Positions 35,143-46,188 of a stretch of 64,000 nucleotides of DNA are shown one piece after another (the first letter of the stretch is position 1; each line of letters opens with the position of its first letter). The stretch spans positions 68,813,744 through 68,877,743 of the forward strand of contig OX393550.1 in the NCBI GenBank assembly GCA_947650365.1, written 5' to 3'. The notes beneath the pieces are model-generated. The model searched no databases and had not been told where the DNA came from. It saw nothing but the letters and a program-made list of their open reading frames with translations. The stretch comes from Chamaelirium japonicum. Its lineage: Eukaryota; Streptophyta; Magnoliopsida; Liliales; Melanthiaceae. The translations under genes were made by a program, and so were the position numbers.

Positions 35143-36858
35143 CATCGTCACCTCGCAGTACGTCATCATCATCACCGGAAGCCGTCATCTACCCTCGCCA
35201 TCCTTCGTATTTCCATTAATGGAGTTTGCTAGCACCTATGTTTTCATGTTAAACTATATAAACATGTGCGGCTAAACCCCTAGCTAAGGCTATGGGGGAT
35301 GCCTAGTAGGTTATTATATTTTTCGTTTGACCAATGATAGGCCTTAGTTTCTTTATGATTGAATCTCATGATGAATAATACTACACGATGATGTATGTTA
35401 ACTTACTTGCCAATTTTGTTTGATTCCGTATTGACTCTGGCATATAGAATACTTGGAAATCCTTGTGGTATGTTAACACAAGCGTAACAAGTCCCTCTTC
35501 GCATGATTTTCAATCTATTTAGTTAAGTATGATGAATGCATATCTTTAAAAATCGATGCATGTGTACAAGTCTTTTTGATTTCACATTGACTCTAGGCTT
35601 GTGTAATGCTTAAAGACCCCTGTAGCATGCATTCAAACTTAATTTCCATACTATCATCATATATACTTATTGATCAAAGGAATGCATAATATACTGCTAG
35701 GTTGAACCCAGATACCTTAGCCTCCTCTCCATCATAATATCTTTTAATTAATTACAATATTTAGTTTTGTTTAATTTAGTAACGTAGTTTCATCTCTCGT
35801 GCTCCACTCTCAGTGAAAAACCCTGATTTCCACTCACGTTCACGCACTAGTTCACATTAGTCCTTCAGTCCCTGTGGAATCGACCTCGGACTCACCGAGA
35901 TTACTACTTCGCTACACATCCTATACTTGGGGTTAAATTGCACTTTTTAGTCCTTAATTAGGACTACTCGAAGTGTAGCAAGTTTTTGGCGCCATTGCCC
36001 CACTTACTACAACTTCGAGTAGTCCTAATTAAGAGACTAAAAAGTGCAATTTAACCCCAAGTATAGGGTGTGTAGCGAAGTAGTAATCTCGATGAGTCCA
36101 AGATCGATTTCATAGGGATTGAAGGACTAATAGGAACTAGTGCGATGAAAAAGTGCCTGAACGTGAGTGCAAATCAGGGTTTTCCACTGAGAGTGGAGCA
36201 CAAGAGATGAAACCACGTTACTAAATTAAACAGAACTAAAGATTGCAATTAAGTAAAGGATATTATAATGAAGAGGAGGCTAAGGCGTCTGGGTTCAACC
36301 TAGCAGTATATTATGCATTCCTTTGATCAATGAGTATGTATGATGATAGCATGAAAATTAAGTTCGGATACATGATACAGGGGTCTTTAAGCATTACATA
36401 TGCCCGGAGTCAATGCGAAATCAAAAAGACTTGTACACATGCATCAATTTTTAAAGATATGCATTCGTCATACTTAACTAAATAGATTGAAAATCATGCG
36501 AAGAGGGACTCATTACACTTGTGTTAACATACCACAGGGATTCACAAGTATTCCCTATGCCTGGAGTCAATACGGAATCAAACAAATTCGCAAGTAAATT
36601 ATCATACATCATCATGTAGTATTATTCATCATGAGATTCAATCATAAAGAAACTAAGGCTTATCATTGATCAAAGAAAAATATAATAACCTACTAGGCAT
36701 CCCCCATAGCCTTAGCTAGGGGTTTAGCCACACATGTTTATATAGTTTGACATGAAAACATAGGTACTAGCAAACTCCATTAATGAAAATACGAAGGATG
36801 ACGAGCATAGATGACGGCTTCCGGTGACGATGATGACGTGCTGCGAGGTGACAATGAC
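35143..36858. repeat. Large palindrome: two LTR ends facing each other across a PBS core
   Basis: Arm 35143-35983 is the reverse complement of arm 36002-36858, at roughly nine matches in ten by eye over about 840 bp. The 18-nt centre (35984-36001) is TTTTGGCGCCATTGCCCC, which resembles the primer site TTTTTGGCGCCGTTGCC at 39480. Thus the left arm is a forward LTR 3' end plus PBS, and the right arm is the same LTR end reversed. Reading through gives a long hairpin RNA. Confidence 0.85.
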
Positions 36859-38975
36859 AACGTGGCTATGAGCTTGAGCATGACTTCGATGATGGTGGAT
36901 GGAAGACGACCGGAATCGGTCGATGATGTAGTAGAAACCCCTGAGATGATGAATATGACTAAAGGTTGGTGAAGGTGCAAGCCTCGTGGGTAGATGATTT
37001 TTTTTTTCGATAATAGTCGCCCCTTCCTCCTTCTCTTATAGGGTATTACATAGGGAGGAGGGGTGCACGGTTTTAGAGAGATAAATCGGGTAGGAGAGAG
37101 AGAGAAAAGTCCGGTTAGGATTAGAGGGAAGTGGTGCATGGGCTGGATGCATCGACGGTTGTGATCGGGTGCATGGGTTGAGATGTTTCTAAACTATAGA
37201 GGGAGGAGATAGAAAGAGATAGGGAAAATCGGGGGTAAGTACAGCTGGCTTGAGATGGGGAGAAAATCGCGGAGAGGCTGGGTTTCAGTTAGAGAGATAT
37301 AAGGAAAGACAAAATTAAGGATAGAGAGAGAATCAGTTTTAGAGAGAGAAAATAGGAGTGCTGCGGGATTGTGATGAGGAGAGAGAGTGATGGGCGTTCA
37401 ATTAGATAGAGAGAAAATTCCGGAGACGTATAAGCATTGTGGGTTCGCGAGAGTTAAAGAAGATCGCGGACGGGTTGCGGGGTTCTCGTACGGGACTGGG
37501 TTTGGAAAGAAGAGAGTATAGATAGACAGATTTAGAGAGAGATTGAGAGATATGAGTTTCCTGATCCTGTTTAGAGAGAGAAATAGGTAGGTTGCGATCG
37601 GGTCGGAGGGGACTGGATACACGGACGGCTGGGTCAGGTTGGGTAGAGAAAAGAGAGGTCCCATGGGAGAGAGGAGAGAGAAACGGGAAAAGAGAAACAA
37701 AAGGGATGGATGTGAGAGAGATTTAGAGAGAGAAAGAGATATGGAAAGAGAAAAGAGAGAAATTCACGTGAGAGGTGCTCGGTTAAAGCTGGCTCGAGTG
37801 GGGTTTTCGGTCCAGGAGGGTGAGGTGGCACGGATGGCTGTGATGTGCACGCATGGGTTTCGGGTACAGGTGGGAAGAGGGTGAGAGATGAGGCGATGAC
37901 TGTTGGTGTAGTAGAGGAGGGCCTTAGCATGCATGTGATGTTGAAAACTTGAACAGCTGTGATGGCCTTCTAAGTGGGATTTTCGGCTGTGATGGTCTTC
38001 TAAGTGGGATTTTTGTTAGGCCGTAGTTGGTTTTGAATTAGGAATAAAATACGGAAAAATTAAAGAAAGAAGTTGAAGAGAGAGAAAAGGTGGTAGCAAG
38101 GTTGTGTTGGGTTAGGAGGTGTATAAAGGCCTTGTTGTTAGTTGTAATGGACGGTTGAGATCGTGTCATGGCTAGCTAATACAAATCTGAAGATTCGTTT
38201 TGAAGTGGGGACTGATGGTGTTGCACATGCTTAAGAGAAGTAAATACGTTGAGGTTGGGTGTGTATGTGGTAGGTCAGGCGAGATGAAGAGAGATAGACA
38301 GTTGGACGACCTGGGTTATGGATTTTGTATTAGGATAAAATATAAAAAGAAATTAGCATAAATAAAAAGAAAAAAAAGGAAAACAAAGATGAGAAATGAA
38401 GAAATAGAGGTGAGAGGAAAGGTGGTAGGTCTGCGTATTCTTCATGCCACATTTGCAAGTCACCGTCCTGATGCATTAGCACGACTCGGTAGCACATCCA
38501 GGGTTCTCCTCTAGTTCGTATCGTGCGATTCGCCCTCCAAGTGATTTCCTTCCTCCTTCGAATCTCGCAATTGATCTTTTTCCCATTCCTCATCAGAAAA
38601 GCCTCCAAACGAGATATGCACTCTCCATCAACTTACCGTGAGATTATCCATCGCTCTATCATGATACCCTGGCCTTATCTGATCGAGTACCATATCAATT
38701 CCCTGAAAAACACATATGAAATGATGCGTGTAAGCTAGGTTACAGTACGTGCAATTATCGATAAAAATGATAATTTGGATTTTTGGGCTCCATATTTTTC
38801 ATGCATGCAATATATGATAGTGAACCAATATATCACTGTGTTCGTATTGAAGTCTACTATGCAGTGACGTAAAGAAAGCGATATGCTTTACGAGTATATG
38901 AAAAGTTTTACGTAGGAAAGCGACGATAATGCAGTAAGAAATAAGCGATAAAGTGTATTATTTGGAGACTTAACA
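36002..38975 (-). mobile_element. Reverse-oriented LTR with its polypurine tract
   Basis: About 2.97 kb. Its minus-strand start TGTTAAGTCTCC is preceded on that strand by the purine tract GGTTGGGGGG (38985-38976). It is a diverged relative of the LTR at 42965-44984, in opposite orientation: both share the block around GAACACAGTGATATATTGGTTC and a TTTTCAGGGAATTGAT segment. The internal region expected to the right is missing; at about 38990 the sequence switches to a forward LTR fragment. CT/GA-rich tracts at 37070-37760 yield no real gene. Confidence 0.65.
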
Positions 38976-38990
38976 CCCCCCAACCAGCTT

Positions 38991-39472
38991 TTTACGGAGG
39001 ATTACTTCTTCTTATTCCTATGAAGCGAAGAAAGATCGCTATATTAGTTGATCATAATAGTGCTCTATTGAATATCATCCGCGGAGAAAGATTGACTTTG
39101 CATCTCCGTGAGAATCCTGGAAATCATATAAAAGTATAGTTTAGATCGCTACTTGTGCGGATTCTAGGGCTTAGAATATCGCATCCATATCTGAACTTCC
39201 ACACTGCACCGCATTACCTTAATTAGTTAATCTGCATGCTTTAATCTTGATTAGTTTACTTTTTCACAATCTCATAGAACCAAATCAACAACATTGCTCA
39301 TTAAGTAACTTAGGTAGATAGATTAATAACCTTAGATTAGATAGTTCCCTCATTAGCAATCCCTGTGGGATCGACCTCGTAATACGTACCGCTCCTACAG
39401 AGCGATTCGTGCACTTACGAGTTATAATTTAGATCAAATTAACCTCTCAATTTAGGATTAGTTTAGATCGCA
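38991..39472 (+). repeat. Truncated 5' LTR of the LARD-like element
   Basis: Runs from TACGGAGGATTACTTC to GATTAGTTTAGATCGCA and aligns with 44507-44984 with only a handful of differences. Confidence 0.85.
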
Positions 39473-39481
39473 TTAAGTTTT

Positions 39482-39499
39482 TGGCGCCGTTGCCGGGGA
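39482..39499 (+). other. Primer-binding site of the LARD-like element
   Basis: TGGCGCCGTTGCCGGGGA, the primer site commonly found in plant Athila/LARD-type elements, 9 bp after the LTR. Confidence 0.85.
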
Positions 39500-39613
39500 T
39501 TGTAACGAAACTTTCAAATTTAGGTTATTTCTTATTTGCCTTAGTTAGTTTTATTAGTTCCGTTAATTTAATTTTATCTTTAGAGTATATCAGTTTCTTA
39601 ATCTTTAACCAAA

Positions 39614-41311
39614 ATGACTAACCAAACAATGACCCTAAAAGAATATATGAACCTTACAAGGTTAACAAAATATCAAGATCCATCTTCAACAGTAATGGCC
39701 AACTCACATTCACCCCAAGAAATGACCCTAAATGAGTATATGAACAAAACAAGAACCACCAGACATCGGGATTATATAAACTTTTCAACTGAAATAGAAT
39801 ATCCTGAAAGAAATTCACCGATTAGGAGTTTATATGGCCATATACAATATAATTCACCATGCTATGACACATATGATCCTAGATGGCAAAATTCTAGATG
39901 GCAAAATTTTCAAGATCCAAGTAGGCAATATTATCAAAATTCTTGTTGGCAAAATTATCAAGACTATAGTTGGAAAAATGAATCATCTGCTATTAATTTT
40001 CAAGAGCCTTATAATTATGAGGAGACTCTTGAAGATATACTACAAATGTCTATGCGCAATCAGCTTATGCAGAACTATCAAAACAATATACAAGAGCAAA
40101 TAAACGCTTTCGAAAGAATTGAATCACATTTTAATGTTATTAAGGAAGCAATACTTCGAGATCATCTTCAACCTGAATCTAACTCCGATGAAGATTATGA
40201 GGATTATGAGAATATAATTAGTATCTCAGTAGATAATGGAGCTTATGAAGAGACCAAGATGGACATCCCTATAGAAGATGAACTTGTCGAATCTGGTTTT
40301 CTTAATCCTTTGGAAGATTGTTCGAGCAATATTGATGACATTACTACGGATATGATTTTTAAGGATACTAATGATCTTCCATCCAACATTGACGTCATCA
40401 ATGATGACATTATAGATAATATAATTGATGAAGAAGCCTATGCTCCCCCCTATGACGATGATGAAAGTAATGTTCTCTCTTCCAGTTTAAATGTTACTAA
40501 TGATAATAAAATCTATGAGATGAATATGATAAATAATCTTATGGAGAACAAGATTCTTCAATCATCTTTTAATGATCCATTGGAGGCATGCTTAAAAATT
40601 TATGGTGACCCGAACTATGATCTGACCAATATTATATTTGATGACATCCATGATCTTCCTTATGACATTGATGATGATATGTTTGCTAAAGAAACCAATG
40701 CTCTATCAATGAATCTTGAAATAAATGATATCATGATTGTTTATCCATCCATTATTGAAAAATCATACAGTGACCTACAATTTCTGCCATCTGAGTTTCA
40801 ATATACATATTTGGGTGATGAATATATATTTTCTGATTTAATTTTTCCTCAATATATCCAAAATCAGAAAATCCAATTATGCGAACTTCTTAAAGATAAT
40901 ATAGATGATACATGGCAGAATATGGAGTATAATAATGAATCTTATATTGTTCAATTTGAAAAGAAAAATCATGAAGAACAATATAGGATGAATCCTAATA
41001 GAAGAATGGATAGTCATGTAGAAACATGCCCGAAATATACTATAGAATATAATTTCTCAATTGATGACTACTCTCTTTTCTTTTTAAAAATTTCATCTAC
41101 TGAAAAACATATTTGTATTATAGCAGTTATTTTTTCTTTATTTATTAGCATCTGCTCCTCTTTATTAGTCTGTTTAGTCACTTTGTTTTTTTTTTATGGC
41201 ACTGACATTTTGCAGGAAGCTATCATACAAAGCACTTTTAAGGTAGTATCTATCCTTAAAACTTCATACTTTTATTTTATATATATGTCCTTCAAAAATG
41301 CTTTCATATAA
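39614..41311 (+). CDS. 565-residue acidic ORF of the LARD-like element, unknown function
   Basis: The only long intact frame of the element starts 114 bp after the PBS, where gag would normally lie. I do not recognise it. Visible features are two copies of a motif MTLKEYMNLTRL / MTLNEYMNKTRT (about residues 6-50), a W/Q/Y-rich stretch with RWQNSRWQN-type repeats (about 90-130), and a long Asp/Glu/Asn/Ile-rich middle (about 190-400). A strongly hydrophobic segment (about 500-527, IIAVIFSLFISICSSLLVCL) suggests a membrane anchor near the C-terminus. No zinc knuckle, protease or RT motif is present. Codon and base use are very AT-rich. An open frame of 1.7 kb in AT-rich DNA is unlikely by chance, so selection to keep it is plausible. 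Confidence 0.6.
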   Translation: MTNQTMTLKEYMNLTRLTKYQDPSSTVMANSHSPQEMTLNEYMNKTRTTRHRDYINFSTEIEYPERNSPIRSLYGHIQYNSPCYDTYDPRWQNSRWQNFQDPSRQYYQNSCWQNYQDYSWKNESSAINFQEPYNYEETLEDILQMSMRNQLMQNYQNNIQEQINAFERIESHFNVIKEAILRDHLQPESNSDEDYEDYENIISISVDNGAYEETKMDIPIEDELVESGFLNPLEDCSSNIDDITTDMIFKDTNDLPSNIDVINDDIIDNIIDEEAYAPPYDDDESNVLSSSLNVTNDNKIYEMNMINNLMENKILQSSFNDPLEACLKIYGDPNYDLTNIIFDDIHDLPYDIDDDMFAKETNALSMNLEINDIMIVYPSIIEKSYSDLQFLPSEFQYTYLGDEYIFSDLIFPQYIQNQKIQLCELLKDNIDDTWQNMEYNNESYIVQFEKKNHEEQYRMNPNRRMDSHVETCPKYTIEYNFSIDDYSLFFLKISSTEKHICIIAVIFSLFISICSSLLVCLVTLFFFYGTDILQEAIIQSTFKVVSILKTSYFYFIYMSFKNAFI

Positions 41312-42953
41312 TACTATCATCTCATTCCTGAGCAAGTATAATTCATATATTGAGGACAATGTCTAATTTAAGTTTGGGGGTGTGATGTATATTTTGCAAA
41401 ATCCTGTATGCATCTAATTTCTATAAAAATTTTCTATTCTAATTTTGATTTTTTTTAAAAAAAATTATTACATCAACTTACGCTGTAGTGGGACAGCTCG
41501 GCACAAACATCTTCGTGTATGTGTGTCTCGTCTGTAGTCCCCTACCAAAGCTATAGCGTTCGTATAGAAATCTGTAGGAATTTGAATTTGCATGTGTTTA
41601 TTTTCTTTTTCATATTTTAGTCTTATCGTATTACTTTTGTCATCCTGTTCGTTTCTTTTCTTTTTCTTTTAAAAAAAAAAGTATATCTATTTATATTTTT
41701 ACTTTATTTAAGGTTTTGTAGTCTAATTCTATTGTACTCGAATAGGACTATAAGACACTTGGTAATCAAGGTATAAAGTCTAAGGATTAGCTAGAAAAAG
41801 TATGTCTAATATGGTTCTGACCCTTTGTAACCTTTTAGAGATTGTCAAAACAAACTAGACTTGACTTTTCACTTCACACCTGGCTTACACCTCTAGGGTC
41901 TAGATTCAAAGCTTTCATATCACCTAATAGTCACTTGGAGTCCTGATGAATCATGCGGATCTGGTTCACTTGGTTTGAAAAAATATCATTAGAAAAGCGA
42001 CCAGTGAATTCTAAGGTATAGCGGAAAGGGCTACCTATTAGCATGGTCTAGGATCTAATTATATAAACGTCTTAACATGTATGCCCTAGTATGAATAAAG
42101 CCTGGTCGATAGGGTTATGAGAATGATCCTATGGATGCAGAGTGAATCAAATATAAAGGTAACATGAGGATGGCTACCTAACTCATGAGAGCGTTGGCAG
42201 CGTGTCATGGGCATAGAGTGCAGCTAGCATGGTACAAGTTAGGAAGGGATATATAATTAGATCCAGAAAAAAAAATGAGACCGAAAAAAAAAAGGAAAAA
42301 AAAAAGAGAAAAAAAAAATAGTGTGAAAGCCATCGCTATAAATAATGTGGGGAAACTGGAATATCACATATAAAGCCGAAAGGTATTAAGGTGAATATCC
42401 ACAACTCTCACTAGCCTGTCTAGATTAGCTGGTTTTGACTCAGGCTAGGTTCTAAGGTCGACTTTGACCGTTCTAGGAGACTGTTAGATTGTTATGAATA
42501 TAGAGAACCAAACCCCCAGTTGTGTTTTGCCCAAACAGCACCGTGCACTCGAGCATAGTTGACCTTGATCTTCTCTAACGGGAAACTAATAGTTAGAACC
42601 TAAAGTGCTTACTTCGAAAGCTGAAGCTTGGGCTAGATACCTTGTGAGTCTTGTGCCTTAGAAATTCTATTTTTGAGTACTTTTTAATTATTCTACGAAT
42701 CTGACTTTTTTTATTTCTTATTTATATTTTCAAAAAATAATAATAATAATAATAAAATGTTTGAATTTTGTGGGTAGATTCACTGCAAACCCTCACGAGA
42801 CGAAACTCGTCCACTGGGGTAACCCAGGGGTTTAAAGGCTTGTTGCACGTGCTAAGTGCAGTCGCGATTCCTGCGAAAGTGAGTTAGGAGTTTTTATTTT
42901 GTCATTTACTTTGTTTATTTTTCTTTTCTTACTCGAGGGCGAGCAAGATTTAA
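41312..42953. other. Noncoding 3' internal region of the LARD-like element
   Basis: AT-rich, with an A/AG-rich tract at 42268-42322 and a short (AAT)n at about 42738. A second polypurine-tract-like word, AAGTTTGGGGGTGTGATG, lies at about 41370-41387. No coding frame. Confidence 0.7.
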
Positions 42954-42964
42954 GTTTGGGGGTG

Positions 42965-44984
42965 TGTTGAGCGATCAATTTGTGCTAATTATCCCATTAT
43001 TCTCAAGCATATATCGACAGTTTGCTACGTAAAACTTTCATACTACACGTAAACTGCATAATTATCTTTGTACCACTGCTTAGTAGACATTCATACGAAC
43101 ACAGTGATATATTGGTTCGCCCTTATATAATGCATGCATGAAAAATATAGAGCTCGGAAGTCCAAATTATCCCTTTTATCGATAATCGCGTATTGGAATC
43201 TTATGGACGTCATTTCATGTGTGATTTTCAGGGAATTGATCCAGTTATCGATGCAGTCAGCTCAAGAGCGTTATGATCAAGCAATGGATATTCTCATGAC
43301 AATTCGATGGAAGTTGTACAGGCCGTATGCGGACATTTCTGAAGGACCGATGATGAATGCGGATGATGATAAGTGGGTGACCAAGCCTTCCACGTGACCC
43401 CATTGCGCTTGAACCCATTAACCAACCCAAGCCGGTCCATTCCCTAACCGACCCGATCGCAGCCGTCTCTTACCATTCCCAGCAGCCATGCATGTATGTG
43501 CATGTGCAAAACCGAACCAAGCACATGCAGGCCTTTAAAACCGATCCATCAGAGTCCCTCTCTCTTTCCTAAATCGCTCCCCACCGAACCTTTCTCTCTC
43601 TTTTCCGTTTCTTTCTCTCCTTTCTCTCTCTTAAAATCGGACCTCCGAACTTCTCTCTCTCCACCCGAGATTCTCTCTCTAGATCTAAAACCCGACTGTC
43701 TCTCTCTCTTTCCTTATTCTCTCCTCTCTCTTACCCGACCGAGACCCAACCGCCGAGCTCCTCTCTCTCGGATTCTCTTTCCTTATCTCTCTTTCTTTCC
43801 TTATCTCTCTAACCGATCTTTTCTCCCTCTAGCCTCTTCAATCCCGAGCCATGCACGTCCCCTCTCGGAAACTATCTCTCTCTCGGACTCTCTCTCTATC
43901 TCTTCTCTTCCCTTATCTGGCCATCCGATATTTACACGTTTTCTTTCTCTAAAAAGAACCGACCTATCTATCCTATATAAGGTGGGGTCCGAAACACAGG
44001 AGGACGAAGCTAGGAGGCGGCCATCTACAACCCGCATCTCTTATCACCATCTTCCACCATCTTCCATCTTCATCACCACCGAAGCTTAGGACGACCGAAC
44101 CGGAGCCATCATCACCCTCTTCATCATCTCCGAGCCACGTCATCGATCATCGTCGCACGTCGCCATCATCGCCGGGTTCGTCATTTTCAAAGAAGCATCC
44201 ACCATCAGTGCTCACATGGCCATCCGAGGCTAACCACCCTATTTAAAGACCTGGATGAAGCCCTGTAGTCAGATCTAAACTCTGTTTTTATGTGCTATTT
44301 CCATATTTCCGTTTGTTCAATGAAATAATGTGATCTTATTTATCTCATGAAAGCTTGATAGGAATTGCATGCAGTAAGTCCGACTTATTCTCTGTATTAT
44401 CAGGGTTTTACAGAAGTCGATTTCATAGTTTTATTCTTCGTTATTACGGAAAGTTTTACGGGGAATTATTACATAGTCTTGGCTTTTGTTATCACTACGA
44501 ATTATACGGAGGATTACTTCTTCTTATTCCTATGAAGCGGAGAAAGATCGCTACATTAGTTGATCATAATAGTGCTCTATTGAATATCATCCGCGGAGAA
44601 AGATTGACTTTGCATCTCCGTGAGAATCCTGGAAATCATATAAAAGTATAGTTTAGATCGCTACTTGTGCGGATTCTAGGGCTTAGAATATCGCATTCAT
44701 ATCTGAACTTCCACACTGCACCACATTACCTTAATTAGTTAATCTGCATGCTTTAATCTTGATTAGTTTACTTTTTCACAATCTCATAGAACCAAATCAA
44801 CAATATTGCTCATTAAGTAACTTAGGTAGATAGATTAATAACCTTAGATTAGATAGTTCTCTCATTAGCAATCCCTGTGGGATCGACCTCGTAATACGTA
44901 CCGCTCCTACAGAGCGATTCGTGCACTTGCGAGTTATAATTTAGATCAAATTAACCTCTCAATTTAGGATTAGTTTAGATCGCA
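42965..44984 (+). repeat. 3' LTR of the LARD-like element
   Basis: Starts TGTTGAGCGATCAATTTG after GTTTGGGGG (start uncertain by 2 bp) and ends GTTTAGATCGCA. It includes a pyrimidine-rich (CT)n tract (43540-43950) that gives a 197-codon spurious frame, and a CTATATAAGG TATA-like word at about 43973. Confidence 0.85.
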
Positions 44985-46188
44985 TCATGGTGCTGGTAAT
45001 GCTAATGTTACAATGGTAGGTGATAATGTTACACAACCTGCAGTAGGTGTCACAACGCAGGCTAGTCGTTATGTTAGGCAGGTTGCTGCTGGTGTAGAAC
45101 CTGATGTTACGCAAGATTATGTTGATGTTTCAGCAGGTTTGCAGACTACTTGTATTATATTGATGCCGTACATAATGTTGGTGATACCGAGACAGATGTT
45201 GTAGCCATAACAGGCAATAGAAGGTGCAGCTCAGGCTAATGTTACGCTGGCAATTAATGCTACGATCGTAGATGTTACGAAGAGTAGTGCAGAATGGTGT
45301 GGTGCTGCAGTTTAAGCTGACATTACGCAGGCTGATGGAGATGTTGCTGTAACAGAGGCTTTGTGTGCAAGGGATTATGTTATAACTGTAATTGATGCTG
45401 ATGCCTTGATTGCCATTACTGCTGGTCTGCCGAACTTAGGTGTGGATGAACCTCGAGAGGTGGATTCGGAAGGGAGAAAATTTGTAGGGTTCTACTTTGA
45501 TCGGGCAACCCTGCATACCTTGAATGAGGCAAAGGTAAAAAGTCTTAAGTTGTTCTTAGAGCGCCTTCAAAAGAAACATGGTTCTTATGTGGGCAGATTC
45601 CATATGGATCGGGGGAAATTCATTGCTTCAATCTTGATTTTGAGGCACGAGGTGGGGTTTGAGTTTGCTCTTTAGTGGTTGATCTCCTACTGAATTATTT
45701 TCTAGGTATTGAGGTAGAGCCTTCTAATGAAGGTGATGGGCATGTTGCTGAGATTGGGGATTCCTCGGCATCGATAGGGCTGGTTGATGGAGGGGCTGAT
45801 GCGTCAGAGGAAGTAAAAGGCGGATGTAGTCAAGATTTGGTCTCTCGGTCTTCTCGTATTGGGAAACAAACAAAGGAGAGCTGGCCAAAAGGACAATGCA
45901 ATCGAACGATAAGGAGTAAATGCTGACGTGTAGATACTGCGTTCGGGCTTACTTCTGGTGTGGCTCATATGATTGAGCATTTGTTGCTCATTATTAGAGC
46001 TTGTAGGTGCTGGTAATCTTGCTAGCTGTTGGGTTTTTTGGTTTGTTTAGGGACCAGATACCTTTGGTAGCTGTCTGTTTACTGTAGGGATCGTGTTTCC
46101 TCTGTTTCTACTTATTTAGTTTGAGTAAGCCGAGTGCTGTAATGTTTCTTCTATTTATTAATTCATTTTTTACCCCTAAAAAAAAATC
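44985..46188 (+). mobile_element. Truncated retroposon-like segment with A-rich 3' end
   Basis: Its 3' end (TATTTATTAATTCATTTTTTACCCCTAAAAAAAAA) looks like the tail of a plant LINE or another poly(A) retroposon and abuts the duplicated block at 46189. The 5' part holds interrupted frames with repeated GDNVTQ/PDVTQ/ADITQ-type words and a more conserved-looking frame at 45361-45675 (KSLKLFLERLQKKHGSY). No LINE endonuclease or RT domain is seen. The left edge is the LTR of the previous element, so that element probably inserted into this one. Identity uncertain. Confidence 0.4.

Larger units (their letters stand above)
38991..44984 (+). mobile_element. LARD-like non-autonomous LTR retrotransposon
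   Basis: The 5' LTR fragment (38991-39472) matches the last 480 bp of the 3' LTR (42965-44984, about 2,020 bp) nearly perfectly. PBS TGGCGCCGTTGCCGGGGA lies at 39482-39499 and polypurine tract GTTTGGGGG at 42954-42962. The 3.5-kb internal region has no gag, RT or integrase, only one long ORF at 39614. The 5' LTR is truncated at about 38991 by the join to the reverse LTR, so no target duplication can be tested. Confidence 0.8.

Noticed and set aside
43496-44089. 197-codon Ser/Leu/Pro-rich frame
   Set aside because: A product of the CT-rich tract in the LARD 3' LTR, with low-complexity composition.
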